Shown here: piece by piece, positions 43,160-52,359 of the stretch | How the letters are laid out: each line of letters begins with the position of its first letter | Numbering within the stretch: the first letter of the stretch is position 1 | Notes under the pieces: generated by a model | The model's database searches: none | Seen by the model: the letters and a program-made list of their open reading frames with translations, nothing else | Told to the model about the DNA's origin: nothing | Position numbers and translations under genes: made by a program | Source: Hippea alviniae EP5-r | GTDB lineage: Bacteria; Campylobacterota_A; Desulfurellia; Desulfurellales; Hippeaceae | Reading direction: 5' to 3' | NCBI RefSeq assembly: GCF_000420385.1 | Contig: NZ_ATUV01000001.1 | Span: 310,001-374,000, forward strand | Length of the DNA: 64,000 bases

Positions 43160-44584
43160 ATGAAAGAGTTTAAGACTTACATTGGCGGTGAATGGGTGTC
43201 AACCAATAAAACAATTGATGTTATAGACAAATATTCAGGTGAAGTGATAGCAAAAGTGCCAAAAGCAGATAAGAAGCTGGTTGATAAGGCTGTTGATGCT
43301 GCAGCTGAAGCATTTGAAGAGTTCAAAAAAATGCCAGCATACCAGCGCAGTGAAATCTTAGAGAAAGCTGCTGATTTGATAAAAGAAAGGTCTGATGAGA
43401 TAGCAGAGACAATCTGCAGAGAAGCAGGTAAAGCATGGAAATACTCTGTCGGAGAAGTAAACAGGGGATTTGAGACATTCAAGTTTGCAAGTGAAGAAGC
43501 AAAAAGGATTCACGGTGAGACCGTGCCTATGGATGCAAGTGCAGGTGGTGTGGGCAGAGTTGGTTATTACATTAGAGTGCCGATGGGTGTCTTAGGCGCT
43601 ATAACACCGTTTAACTTTCCGTTGAATCTCGTTGCCCACAAGGTTGCACCAGCCATAGCAAGTGGCAATACAATTGTTCTAAAACCAGCATCAAGCACAC
43701 CCATAACGGCTCTTATCTTGGCTGAGATTTTAGAAGAAGCAGGCTTGCCTAAGGGTGTGTTTAATGTTGTTATAGGGCCTGGGGGAGAGGTTGGTGAATC
43801 GTTGGTTACAAACGATAAGGTAAGAAAAATAACATTCACAGGCTCTGCAAAGGTTGGACACAGGCTCACCCAGATTGCAGGCATTAAAAGAATTACACTT
43901 GAGCTTGGCAATAACTCTGCAACAATCATTGAAAAGGATGCTGATATAGATAAGGCTATACCGAGATGCGTCGATTCCGCATTTGCAAACTCCGGTCAGG
44001 TTTGTATCTCTCTTCAAAGGATCTATGTGCATAAAGATATAGCAGATGAGTTTACTGAAAAGTTTGCAGAAGCAACGAAAAAACTTAAGGTTGGCAATCC
44101 TGTTGAAAAAGATACAGACTTAGGCCCTATGATTGATGAGAATGAAGCAAAAAGGGCTGAAGAGTGGATAAAAGAAGCGGTAAATATGGGTGCTGAGCTT
44201 GTTGTAGGCGGGAAGAGAGAGGGTAGGGTTTTACAGCCAACGGTCTTGAGAAATACAACCAAGGATATGAGAGTTATGTGTATGGAAGTGTTTGCCCCTA
44301 TTGTCTCGATTGTTGAGTATGATACATTTGAAGATGCCATTCAGCATGTGAATGATTCCGATTATGGTCTTCAGGCTGGAATTTATACAAACGACATAAG
44401 AAAGATTCATTATGCAATAGATAACCTTGATGTTGGCGGTGTAATGATAAACGACACATCAATATTCAGGGTTGACCATATGCCGTATGGCGGCAATAAG
44501 ATGAGCGGTATAGGTAGGGAAGGCGTGCGTTTTGCAATTGAAGAGATGACGAATATAAAGATGGTGATGATAAATTTGAATTAA
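43160..44584 (+). CDS. NAD(P)-dependent aldehyde dehydrogenase
   Basis: The 474-residue protein has the ALDH fold features: GVLGAITPFNFPLNLVAHKVAPAI, the catalytic Glu248 in LELGNNS and the nucleophile Cys282 in SGQVCISLQR (34 residues apart, as in the family), and a C-terminal MPYGGNKMSGIGREG. It resembles lactaldehyde/glyceraldehyde-3-phosphate (GapN-like) dehydrogenases; substrate unresolved. The ATG follows GGAGGTG. The LOG-like gene follows by 9 bases. Confidence 0.9.
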   Translation: MKEFKTYIGGEWVSTNKTIDVIDKYSGEVIAKVPKADKKLVDKAVDAAAEAFEEFKKMPAYQRSEILEKAADLIKERSDEIAETICREAGKAWKYSVGEVNRGFETFKFASEEAKRIHGETVPMDASAGGVGRVGYYIRVPMGVLGAITPFNFPLNLVAHKVAPAIASGNTIVLKPASSTPITALILAEILEEAGLPKGVFNVVIGPGGEVGESLVTNDKVRKITFTGSAKVGHRLTQIAGIKRITLELGNNSATIIEKDADIDKAIPRCVDSAFANSGQVCISLQRIYVHKDIADEFTEKFAEATKKLKVGNPVEKDTDLGPMIDENEAKRAEEWIKEAVNMGAELVVGGKREGRVLQPTVLRNTTKDMRVMCMEVFAPIVSIVEYDTFEDAIQHVNDSDYGLQAGIYTNDIRKIHYAIDNLDVGGVMINDTSIFRVDHMPYGGNKMSGIGREGVRFAIEEMTNIKMVMINLN

Positions 44585-44593
44585 GGGTAAAAA

Positions 44594-45094
44594 ATGAAGT
44601 GGGCAACGACATTTGGAGCATCAAAAGTAAACGATAAAAAGCTATACGAAGAAGGTGTCGAGCTTGGAAAGTTTCTTGTAAGTCAAGGCTATGCTGTCAA
44701 ATGCGGCGGATATCAAGGCTTGATGGAAGCCGTAAGTAGAGGCGTAAAAGAAGCAGGCGGAACTGTTGTTGGTGTTGGACTTGAGTATTTCGAAAAACAA
44801 AGGCCACAAAATCCGTATCTAACAGAAAAGATTGTTGCAAGGACAATATTTGAAAGGCTTGAGTTGCTTACTAAAGATTCAGAATTATTTGTTGTTCAAC
44901 AGGGCAGCATAGGAACATTAAACGAGCTATTTTTAGTCTGGGTGTTTAAATACTCTCTTGGCATGGATGTAAGGGTTTGCCTTATTGGCAAACCCTACCT
45001 TGCTTTGAGAAATTGTGAGTTTATCGACAAAAAGACACTTGAGCTAATTGAAATATATGAGACATTGGATGAGTTCAAAGTGAGTTTTAACTGA
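44594..45094 (+). CDS. LOG-like Rossmann-fold protein
   Basis: A 166-residue protein with GGYQGLMEAVSRG and GSIGTLNELFLVW, the PGG-type motifs of the LOG/SLOG (cytokinin-riboside monophosphate phosphoribohydrolase-like) family, and RTIFERLELL between them. The first part, TFGASKVNDKKLYEEGVELGKFLVSQGYAVKCGGY, is typical. The motif Gly-Ser-Ile-Gly replaces the canonical PGGxGT, so nucleotide hydrolase activity is uncertain. It is cotranscribed with the aldehyde dehydrogenase gene. Confidence 0.75.
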   Translation: MKWATTFGASKVNDKKLYEEGVELGKFLVSQGYAVKCGGYQGLMEAVSRGVKEAGGTVVGVGLEYFEKQRPQNPYLTEKIVARTIFERLELLTKDSELFVVQQGSIGTLNELFLVWVFKYSLGMDVRVCLIGKPYLALRNCEFIDKKTLELIEIYETLDEFKVSFN

Positions 45095-45101
45095 GTTTTG
45101 C

Positions 45102-45130
45102 TTGCTTTATTAAATCTTATCTGTTAAAAA
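45102..45130 (+). promoter_or_regulatory. weak σ70-like promoter of ubiE
   Basis: TTGCTT (45102-45107) and TAAAAA (45125-45130) are 17 bases apart and the ubiE ATG at 45139 sits where transcription would start. Both boxes are imperfect. Confidence 0.3.
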
Positions 45131-45138
45131 AATAACCT

Positions 45139-45819
45139 ATGTATTTGAGTGAGAAAAACAAGCAGATTGCCGATATGTTCTCATCGATTGCACCGACTTA
45201 TGACCTTCTCAATCACCTGTTGAGCTTTAATATTGACAAAATCTGGAGAAAAAAAGCAATTAATGAGCTTGAAGGCAGTATGTTTTTAGATGTTGCAACA
45301 GGAACGGGTGATGTTGCCATTCAGATAAAAAAACAGATAAAAGATTCTGAAGTTTACGGTGTTGATTTGAGCTTTGAGATGCTGAAGATAGCAAGGAAGA
45401 AGGCTAAAAATATTGAGTTTGTCTGTGCTCCTGCTGAAAAGCTGCCTTTTAAGGATAACATGTTCGATGGTATTACGATAGCTTTTGGTTTTAGAAATGT
45501 TGTTGATAGGGTGAATGCGTTGTTTGAGTTTAAACGGGTTTTAAGAAGCGGTGGCAAACTTGTGATTTTAGAGTTTAACAGGCCTGTTAATAGGATTTTT
45601 GGTGCGTTGTATGAGTTTTACTCCTTTACATTTATGCCGTTTTTGGGTAGGATTATTTCTGGTCATGAAAACGCCTATAGGTATTTGCCATCGTCAATTA
45701 GGCGTTTTCCTGATGTTGAGTTTTTAGCTGGTATGATGAGAAGGGTTGGTTTTGAGAATGTTAATTACTTTCCACTCACTTTTGGCGTCTCATTTATTCA
45801 TGTTGGTATAAAACCTTAA
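45139..45819 (+). CDS. ubiE: demethylmenaquinone methyltransferase (UbiE/MenG type)
   Basis: The 226-residue protein has the UbiE signature: IADMFSSIAPTYDLLNHLLSFNIDKIWRKKAI, the SAM loop DVATGTGDVA, PFKDNMFDGITIAFGFRNV and FIHVGIKP at the end. It methylates demethylmenaquinone (or the ubiquinone precursor) at the last step of quinone synthesis; in an anaerobe menaquinone is more likely. The ATG has no ribosome site (see promoter entry). The small PemK-adjacent gene follows. Confidence 0.93.
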   Translation: MYLSEKNKQIADMFSSIAPTYDLLNHLLSFNIDKIWRKKAINELEGSMFLDVATGTGDVAIQIKKQIKDSEVYGVDLSFEMLKIARKKAKNIEFVCAPAEKLPFKDNMFDGITIAFGFRNVVDRVNALFEFKRVLRSGGKLVILEFNRPVNRIFGALYEFYSFTFMPFLGRIISGHENAYRYLPSSIRRFPDVEFLAGMMRRVGFENVNYFPLTFGVSFIHVGIKP

Positions 45820-45829
45820 AAAGAAGGAG

Positions 45830-46045
45830 ATGATGGACAAATACAACTGTAAGGTTGAAGTGTTCTTCTGTGGTGATAAGAGCGAGCTTGAAGCGTTTGT
45901 TTATGAGCTTAAAAATCTCAACGGTGGGTGGGAAATTGTTATAAACGATTCCAAGGATTGTTGGGATATTATCATGTATAATCGATTCTTTGATGAAGGA
46001 GAAGACGAAGATTTGATTATAAATGACGAAGTACTCGTTCGGTGA
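45830..46045 (+). CDS. small acidic protein, probable antitoxin of the PemK-type toxin
   Basis: A 71-residue protein (start ATG 45830 or the adjacent ATG 45833 after GAAGGAG) with CKVEVFFCGDKSELEAF and WDIIMYN. It matches no antitoxin family I recognise and shows no DNA-binding fold by eye. Its strong acidity (DEGEDEDLIINDE at the end), the 23-base overlap with the PemK/MazF gene and its small size point to an antitoxin. Called from context only. Confidence 0.55.
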   Translation: MMDKYNCKVEVFFCGDKSELEAFVYELKNLNGGWEIVINDSKDCWDIIMYNRFFDEGEDEDLIINDEVLVR

Positions 46046-46349
46046 TATAGTAATAATTGGCTTTCCATATACAAATATGAATAGTGCTGTTATGAGGCCT
46101 GCTGTTGTGCTTGTTGATACGGGTGATGAAGATGTTATAGTAAGCAAGATAACTTCTCAGAAGCGTGATGTTGACACGGATATGGACATAACAAACTGGC
46201 AGAACAAAGGGCTTTTGAGAAAGAGTTATGTAAGACTTTCGAAGATTGCAACACTCAATAGAAGGGATATAAAAAAGAAGATAAGCAGTCTTGACGAAGA
46301 AGATATAAAAAAGGCGAAGAGTGTTTTAAGAAAACTTTTCGATTTATAG
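46023..46349 (+). CDS. type II toxin, PemK/MazF family
   Basis: The 108-residue protein starts YSFGDIVIIGFPYTN, then AVMRPAVVLVD and SKITSQ, matching the PemK/MazF mRNA interferase fold: GDIV..FP, the RP motif before strand 2, and the catalytic Ser/Thr near residue 45. It ends with a helical KKAKSVLRKLFDL. It overlaps its upstream acidic partner and stands directly before prfB. Confidence 0.88.
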   Translation: MTKYSFGDIVIIGFPYTNMNSAVMRPAVVLVDTGDEDVIVSKITSQKRDVDTDMDITNWQNKGLLRKSYVRLSKIATLNRRDIKKKISSLDEEDIKKAKSVLRKLFDL

Positions 46350-46359
46350 GGAGGGTAAA

Positions 46360-47452
46360 ATGAGAGAAGAGATCGTTGAGTTGAAGAGCAAAATAGAGAA
46401 GCTAAAGGAGTATCTTTGACCCTCCTGCTAAGGAGAAGGAGCTTAAAAAGATTCAAGAAGAATTAGAAAACAGCAGCAACTGGAACGACTATCAGCTTCT
46501 TCAGTCGTTAAAGAAAAAGCAAAATACCATAGAAAAGCAGCTTGATACAATTAGAGAGTTGGAAGATGATGTTGAGATGCTGCTTGAGTTGAGCGAATTG
46601 GCAGAAGGCGATGAGAGTCTTGCAGATGAGTTAAAGGAGAATATTGAAAATTTAAGAAAAAAGGTTGATGCTGCTGAAGTTGAAGCATTTTTAAGTGGCA
46701 AACATGACTCGTCTAACGCTATTATAACGATTCATTCTGGCGCTGGTGGGACAGAAGCCTGCGATTGGGTTTCGATGCTTTTTAGGATGTATTCGATGTG
46801 GTGCGATAAAAATGGTTATAAGCTTGAAATAATGGATTTACAGCCAGGTGATGAAGCCGGATACAAGAGCATAACATTTTTGGTTGAAGGAGATAAGGCT
46901 TACGGTTATCTAAAAACAGAGCATGGTGTTCATAGACTTGTGAGAATTTCACCGTTTGATGCCAATAAAAGAAGACATACAAGCTTTGCATCTGTTTCTG
47001 TTTTACCAGAGATAGCAGAAGACGATACTGAGATTGAAATAAATCCAGCCGATTTGAAGATTGACACATTTAGGGCAAGCGGTGCTGGTGGCCAACATGT
47101 AAACAGAACAGACTCTGCGGTAAGGATTACACATATTCCAACGGGTATTGTTGTCAGCTGTCAGAATGAGAGAAGTCAGCATAAGAATAAGGCTTTTGCA
47201 TTGAAGATATTAAAATCTAAACTGTATCAACTTGAGCAGGAGAAAAAGAGAAAAGAGCTTGAACAGTTGGAAGGCGAAAAGAAAAAGATAGAGTGGGGCA
47301 GTCAGATTAGGTCTTATGTTCTGCATCCGTATAAGATGGTTAAAGACCATAGAACGGGTGTTGAGAAGAAGGATATGGCTGCTTTGTCTGTGCTTGATGG
47401 TGAAATTGATGATTTTATAAGAGAAGCTTTGAAAGAGAAAGTGGTGGAGTAG
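46360..47452 (+). CDS. prfB: peptide chain release factor 2, programmed +1 frameshift
   Basis: RF2 is read in two frames. The first frame (MREEIVELKSKIEKLKEYL, ATG at 46360) runs 19 codons to a TGA at 46417-46419. The slip site TAT CTT TGA C is preceded by AAGGAG at 46405-46410, the same arrangement as in E. coli prfB, and +1 continuation at GAC (46418) gives a 363-residue protein. The second part contains ISPFDANKRRHTSFASV (SPF stop-recognition motif) and SGAGGQHVNRTDSAVRI (GGQ). It decodes UGA and UAA and autoregulates by the frameshift. The stop of the PemK gene is 11 bases upstream. Confidence 0.97.
46405..46420 (+). promoter_or_regulatory. prfB +1 frameshift site
   Basis: AAGGAG (46405-46410) is an internal Shine-Dalgarno, followed by TAT CTT TGA C. 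The spacing from AAGGAG to CTT is 3 bases, as in the E. coli site AGGGGGTATCTTTGAC. Confidence 0.97.
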
Positions 47453-47453
47453 T

Positions 47454-47654
47454 ATGGAATTAAGAGATAAGATAAAGAGAGATATAGACTCTCTGAATGA
47501 AGATTTATTGTTGGAAGTAGAGAAGTATATAAAAGCTTTAAAATCTGAGAGTTTAAAAGGAAAAAGAGAGTTTGAGACTCTTAATCTTAAAGGCAAGTTT
47601 GATGATGTTGATATTAGAAGTTTAGCTTATGAGCAGCAAGACGGTTCTTGTTGA
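47454..47654 (+). CDS. VapB-like antitoxin
   Basis: A 66-residue protein (MELRDKIKRDIDSLNEDLLL...) that precedes and overlaps the VapC toxin gene by 26 bases. The C-terminal part (LNLKGKFDDVDIR) resembles toxin-wrapping tails of DUF2281/VapB-like antitoxins. The start lies one base after the prfB stop codon, so it probably depends on translation of prfB. Confidence 0.75.
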   Translation: MELRDKIKRDIDSLNEDLLLEVEKYIKALKSESLKGKREFETLNLKGKFDDVDIRSLAYEQQDGSC

Positions 47655-48066
47655 CACTAATGTCCTGATATATGCTATCGATTTAGAATCAAGGTTTCAT
47701 AGTTGTGCGGTGAAATTTTTGTCTAATAGTTCTATTTCTCTTTTTACTACATCTAAGAACATATCGGAGTTTTTGGTTGTCTTGACAAGAAATAGAGAGT
47801 TATCTTTGTCCGTAAATGAGTGCTGGAGAGTTTTGAATTCTTTGCTCAAAAACTTTACGATTCTTTACCTTTTTCGTTTTTCTCTCTCTATATTTAAAGA
47901 ATTAACTGAAAAATATGAACCAAAAGGGTTAAGAATCCATGATGTAGAGATAGCAAGTATTGGAATTTCTTTTGGTGTATCTACAATATTAACAAATAAT
48001 CCGGCAGACTTTGATTATATTGATGAATTTGTTGTTGAACCTTTATGTAAAAATACGGAGGAATAA
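47629..48066 (+). CDS. PIN-domain toxin VapC family
   Basis: A 145-residue PIN protein with the first acid in VLVDTNVLIYAID, Glu in SEFLVV, Asp in RIHDVEIAS, and LTNNPADFD at the end. It would cleave RNA, often a tRNA. It overlaps its antitoxin gene by 26 bases and ends just before lysS. Together they form a second toxin module adjacent to prfB. Confidence 0.88.
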   Translation: MSSKTVLVDTNVLIYAIDLESRFHSCAVKFLSNSSISLFTTSKNISEFLVVLTRNRELSLSVNECWRVLNSLLKNFTILYLFRFSLSIFKELTEKYEPKGLRIHDVEIASIGISFGVSTILTNNPADFDYIDEFVVEPLCKNTEE

Positions 48067-48067
48067 A

Positions 48068-49561
48068 ATGGCAGAAACTGAGAACAAGCTTATCCAAAGA
48101 AGGATTGAAAAACTTGAAGAGTTAAAAAAGAGCGGTATAGACCCTTACTTTAACGGGTTTGAGCCTGACAGCTTTGCTCAGGATTTGCATGATGAGTTTG
48201 ACGAAAAAGAACAGGAAGAACTCGAAAAAATAAATAAGCCTGTGAAGGTTGCAGGCAGGATAATGGCATACAGGAGCTTCGGTAAGGCTGGTTTTTTAAA
48301 ATTAAAGGATTTTACAGGATACATTCAGGTTTATGCTGAAAAGAAAAGCTTGCCAGAAGATGAGTTTAAGCTCTATAAAAAACTTGATATAGGCGACATA
48401 ATCGGCGTTGAAGGTGTTTTGTTTAAAACAAAAACAGGAGAACTTACAGTAAGAGCAACAAAAATAGTATTCTTAACAAAATCTTTAAGGCCATTGCCTG
48501 AGAAGTGGCACGGCTTGAAGGATAAAGAGTTAAGATATAGACAGAGATACCTTGACTTAATTGTTAACGATTCGACGAAAGAGACGATTATAAAGAGATT
48601 TAAAATAATCAATGCGATTAGGGAGTTTATGCAGTCTAAAAGGTTTATTGAAGTTGAGACACCGATGCTGCATAAACTCGTAGGTGGTGCTGCTGCAAAG
48701 CCGTTTATTACGCATCTTAATGCACTTGATATGACGCTTTATTTAAGAATAGCACCTGAGCTTTATTTGAAAAGGTTGGTTGTTGGCGGACTTGAGCGAG
48801 TGTTTGAGATAAACAGAAATTTTAGAAACGAAGGCATGGATTTAAAGCATAATCCAGAGTTTACGATGATGGAGTTCTATATTGCTTACAAGGACTATAA
48901 ATTTTTGATGGACTTTACTGAAGAGTTGTTTGATTATGTTTTAGATAAAATTGGTATTGAAGATAGAAAGATTGAATATGACGGCAATGTAATTGATTTC
49001 TCAAGGCCCTGGAAACGCATAGATTTCTATGAAGGTTTAAAAGAGATTGGCGGTGTATCAGATGAGATAATAAACGATAGAAAAAAAGCATTCAAGCTTG
49101 CCAAAGAACTTGAGAAAAAGGTTGATGAGAATACATCTCATGAGAAGATTTTGGCTGAGATATTCGATGCTTTGGTTGAACCTAAGCTTATCAATCCAAC
49201 ATTTGTTTATGGCTATCCTGTTGCTATATCACCACTTGCAAAAAGAAATAGGGAAAATCCAAATATAACCGATAGGTTTGAGCTGTTTATTGGAGCGATG
49301 GAAGTTGCAAACGCATTTAGCGAGCTTAACGACCCATTTGACCAGAAAGAGAGATTTTTAAAACAGCTCGAAGAGAGAAAAAAGGGTGATGAAGAAGCAT
49401 CAATGTATGATGCTGATTACATCAGAGCACTTGAGTATGGTTTGCCGCCAACAGCTGGTGAAGGTATAGGAATAGACAGGGTTGTTATGCTTCTAACAGG
49501 TAATCCTTCAATCAGGGATGTTATTCTATTTCCACTTATGAAAGATAAAGAGGAAGAGTAA
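48068..49561 (+). CDS. lysS: lysyl-tRNA synthetase, class II
   Basis: The 497-residue enzyme starts at ATG 48068 (MAETENKLIQRR) after GGAGG; the longer frame at 48011 is inside the VapC gene. It has an N-terminal OB fold (about 50-150), class II motif 2 FRNEGMDLKHNPEFTMMEFY and motif 3 GEGIGIDRVVMLLTG. It charges tRNA-Lys. The toxin genes upstream may be cotranscribed with it; a terminator follows. Confidence 0.97.
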   Translation: MAETENKLIQRRIEKLEELKKSGIDPYFNGFEPDSFAQDLHDEFDEKEQEELEKINKPVKVAGRIMAYRSFGKAGFLKLKDFTGYIQVYAEKKSLPEDEFKLYKKLDIGDIIGVEGVLFKTKTGELTVRATKIVFLTKSLRPLPEKWHGLKDKELRYRQRYLDLIVNDSTKETIIKRFKIINAIREFMQSKRFIEVETPMLHKLVGGAAAKPFITHLNALDMTLYLRIAPELYLKRLVVGGLERVFEINRNFRNEGMDLKHNPEFTMMEFYIAYKDYKFLMDFTEELFDYVLDKIGIEDRKIEYDGNVIDFSRPWKRIDFYEGLKEIGGVSDEIINDRKKAFKLAKELEKKVDENTSHEKILAEIFDALVEPKLINPTFVYGYPVAISPLAKRNRENPNITDRFELFIGAMEVANAFSELNDPFDQKERFLKQLEERKKGDEEASMYDADYIRALEYGLPPTAGEGIGIDRVVMLLTGNPSIRDVILFPLMKDKEEE

Positions 49562-49565
49562 TCCC

Positions 49566-49597
49566 GCAGGCCGAGTTTTCGGTCTGCTCTATTTTTT
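49566..49597 (+). terminator. intrinsic terminator after lysS
   Basis: GCAGGCCGA and TCGGTCTGC form a 9-bp stem (one G-T), followed by TCTATTTTTT. It is oriented for lysS; the trkH stop lies in the T run. Confidence 0.85.
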
Positions 49598-51025
49598 CCA
49601 AAAGGCTGTTGAAAAAAGAACAAACACGGTGTAAATCTCAAGCCTTCCCACAAGCATCGCAAAGCTTAAAATCCACTTCACAATCGACGGAAGCCAAGCA
49701 TAGTTATCTGTTGGACCAACCATTCCAAAGCCAGGCCCTATGTTGCCGAGTGTTGCCGCAGATGCAGAAAGAGATGTCAAGATATCAACACCAAAAAGTG
49801 ATACGGCTAAAGCAATTGTTAAAAATGTTGCCATATAAAGAAAGAAAAAACCGGCTGTTGAGTAAATCATGTTTTTTCTTATGTGTTGCCCGTTTAATCT
49901 CAGTGTAAATACTCCTTTTGGGTGAATATTGTATTTAAGCTCGTTTATTGCCTGTTTTGTAAGCGTATATACCCTTATAACTTTTATACTTCCACCTGTT
50001 GAGCCTGCACATCCACCGATAAACATAAGCAGAAATAAAATCATCTGTGCTGCTGGTTTCCACTTCTCGTAATCTGCCGTTACATAGCCCGTTGTTGTCA
50101 TAATTGAAACAACCTGAAATGCACTGAATCTTAAAGAGTTGAAGAAGTCTTTGTAAATAGGCAAGTTGAATATAGTCACAATAAAAACAGCAATGATTAT
50201 GATGAGCGTATAAGCTTTAAGCTCTTCATCTTTCAATGAGCTGAACTTTCCTGTTAGAAGCTTGAAGTGTATGGCAAAGTTTGCACCAGCAATAAACATA
50301 AAAATCGTTATAACCCAATCTATGTAAGCTGAATGAAAAAATGCGACACTTGAGTTTTTTGGTGAGAATCCACCTGTTGCCATTGTTCCAAATGTGTGGG
50401 TTAATGCATCAAATAAGTCCATTCCACCAGCAAGCAGAAGAACCGTCTCGATAGCACTCAGCAAGATATATGTAAACCATAGATACTTTGCCGTCTCAGT
50501 TATGCGTGGTGATATTTTTTCAACAGAAGGGCCAGGTGCTTCAGCTTTTATCAGTTTCATACCGCCAACGCCTAAGATTGGCAGTATGGCAACTGTCAAT
50601 ACAACAATTCCCATTCCACCAAGCCAATGTGTTAAAGAACGCCAGAAGAGAAGAGATTTAGGTAAAGCTTCTATGTCTTCTAAGATCGATGCACCTGTGG
50701 TTGTAAACCCAGACATAGTTTCAAAAAACGCATCTGTGAAGTCTAAGTGGCCTATAAGCATGTATGGAAGACTGCCGAAAGCCGATACGACTATCCAGCT
50801 TAATGTAACAAGCAAAAATCCTTCCTTTCTGTTTAGCTCTTTTGGTGCATCTTTGGTTAAGATAATTCCAGTGAAGCCTAAAATAACACCAAATGCTATA
50901 ATTTCTAAAAACTTAGGCCACTGGTTGTCTTTGTAATAAAACGAGAAAGCCACAGATGAAAGCATAAAGATACTTGTGAGACTTATCAATATACTCAAAA
51001 AGCGAATAATAAGCTTGATTCTCAT
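49589..51025 (-). CDS. trkH: Trk/Ktr potassium uptake protein, membrane subunit
   Basis: The 478-residue protein has the K+ transporter (TrkH/KtrB) pore motifs FDALTHTFGTMATGGFSPKNSS, VSIMTTTGYVTADYE and ATLGNIGPGFGMVGP, four loop segments carrying the selectivity glycines, and about 10 helices. Its length is close to TrkH. It is cotranscribed downstream of trkA (4-base overlap) and fbp. Confidence 0.93.
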   Translation of the reverse strand: MRIKLIIRFLSILISLTSIFMLSSVAFSFYYKDNQWPKFLEIIAFGVILGFTGIILTKDAPKELNRKEGFLLVTLSWIVVSAFGSLPYMLIGHLDFTDAFFETMSGFTTTGASILEDIEALPKSLLFWRSLTHWLGGMGIVVLTVAILPILGVGGMKLIKAEAPGPSVEKISPRITETAKYLWFTYILLSAIETVLLLAGGMDLFDALTHTFGTMATGGFSPKNSSVAFFHSAYIDWVITIFMFIAGANFAIHFKLLTGKFSSLKDEELKAYTLIIIIAVFIVTIFNLPIYKDFFNSLRFSAFQVVSIMTTTGYVTADYEKWKPAAQMILFLLMFIGGCAGSTGGSIKVIRVYTLTKQAINELKYNIHPKGVFTLRLNGQHIRKNMIYSTAGFFFLYMATFLTIALAVSLFGVDILTSLSASAATLGNIGPGFGMVGPTDNYAWLPSIVKWILSFAMLVGRLEIYTVFVLFSTAFWKK

Positions 51026-52359
51026 ATTATCTGTTCAATCTGCGGGATGTGCTCTTTCTTTGTAAAAATAACCATTCTGTCGTTCTCTTTTATTATGAAA
51101 CTGCCGTCTGGGATTATGTTCTGGTTGTCTCTGTTTACTGCGATGATTAGGCTTCCCTTTGGGAGTTTTACATCCTTTATTGCCCTGTTTGAAAGCTTTG
51201 AGTGTTCAGACACGGAAAACTCCAATGCTTCGGCTTCTCCGCCAAAGATTGAATACACACCCAATATTTTGCCCTTTCTTATAAATCTTAAAATGCTGTT
51301 TACTGTCGTTAGTTTTGGACTTATAACGGCGTCAACATTGAGTTTGTTTGCCATCAAAATATAGTTTGTCTTATCAAGCAGAGCAATTGACCTTTTTGTC
51401 CCTATGTTTTTTGCATAAATTGCCGATAGAAGGTTTACTTCTTCGTTGTCTGTTGTTGTTATTACAACATCAAAATCGCCTATGTTTTCTTCTTCAAACA
51501 GTTCTGCATCGTCTGCATATCCGTGAATTACGGTTGCCTTTGGACATAAGTTTGATACGACCTTGCATCTTTCATAATCCTTATCTATTATCTTTATGTT
51601 TCTCTTTTTGCCTTTTAGTCCCTTTGCAGCCATTAAGCCTATGTCTCCTGCGCCGAAAATGGCTATGTCTTTTATCTTGATTGCACCTTTTCCTGCTATC
51701 TCAACTATATCGTTTATGGTCTCTTGTTTTGCCACAATATAGACATAGTCGCCTTCTTTGACGACAGTCTGACCGCCCGGTATTATCAGCTCTTCGTTTT
51801 CACGCTTTATTCCGGCTATTATGAAGTTTCTGTTAATTGAGTTTTTTATCTCAAAAATTGATTTGTCCTTTAATGGTGAGTTGTCGTCGATGTGAATTCC
51901 ACGCATCTGTATGTCTATGCCGAATATTATAACATCGCTTGAAGCACCAAAGTTAACCGTGTTTACAATGGATTTTGCAGCTTCAACTTCAGGGTTTATG
52001 ACAAAGTCTATGCCTATCTTCTTGAATGACGGCATTTGGCTTTCTGAATATTGTATGTTTCTTAATCTGACAATCTTTTTAGAGACATTGAAGTGTTGGG
52101 CTACGACAAAGCAGCTGATCATGTTTACTTCGTCTGAGTTTGTTACGGCTATGAACATGTCTGCTCTGTCGCAGCCTGCTTTTTTTAATGTCTCTATATC
52201 TGTTGCTTCACCCTGAAGAACGAGACAGTCCAAATGCTCGTTGGCAAATGCAGCTTTATCGGCATCTTTCTCTATGATTGAGACATTCTTTTTCTCTTCG
52301 CTTAGCTGTTTGGCTATATGAAAACCAACTCCGCCTGCACCTGCTATTACAACATTCAT
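51022..52359 (-). CDS. trkA: Trk potassium uptake regulator TrkA
   Basis: The 445-residue protein has two RCK/TrkA-N repeats: NVVIAGAGGVGFHIAKQLSEEKKNV and DIAIFGAGDIGLMAAKGLKGKKRN, each with a TrkA-C part. It is cytoplasmic, binds NAD or ATP and gates TrkH. Length equals E. coli TrkA. It follows fbp without a gap and overlaps trkH by 4 bases. Confidence 0.95.
   Translation of the reverse strand: MNVVIAGAGGVGFHIAKQLSEEKKNVSIIEKDADKAAFANEHLDCLVLQGEATDIETLKKAGCDRADMFIAVTNSDEVNMISCFVVAQHFNVSKKIVRLRNIQYSESQMPSFKKIGIDFVINPEVEAAKSIVNTVNFGASSDVIIFGIDIQMRGIHIDDNSPLKDKSIFEIKNSINRNFIIAGIKRENEELIIPGGQTVVKEGDYVYIVAKQETINDIVEIAGKGAIKIKDIAIFGAGDIGLMAAKGLKGKKRNIKIIDKDYERCKVVSNLCPKATVIHGYADDAELFEEENIGDFDVVITTTDNEEVNLLSAIYAKNIGTKRSIALLDKTNYILMANKLNVDAVISPKLTTVNSILRFIRKGKILGVYSIFGGEAEALEFSVSEHSKLSNRAIKDVKLPKGSLIIAVNRDNQNIIPDGSFIIKENDRMVIFTKKEHIPQIEQII

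Noticed and set aside
48011-48067. N-terminal extension of lysS into vapC
   Set aside because: It overlaps the end of the PIN toxin gene; ATG 48068 follows GGAGG and begins a normal LysS.
50394-50936. Plus-strand frame of 180 codons opposite trkH
   Set aside because: Shadow of a clear transporter gene, with no ribosome site.
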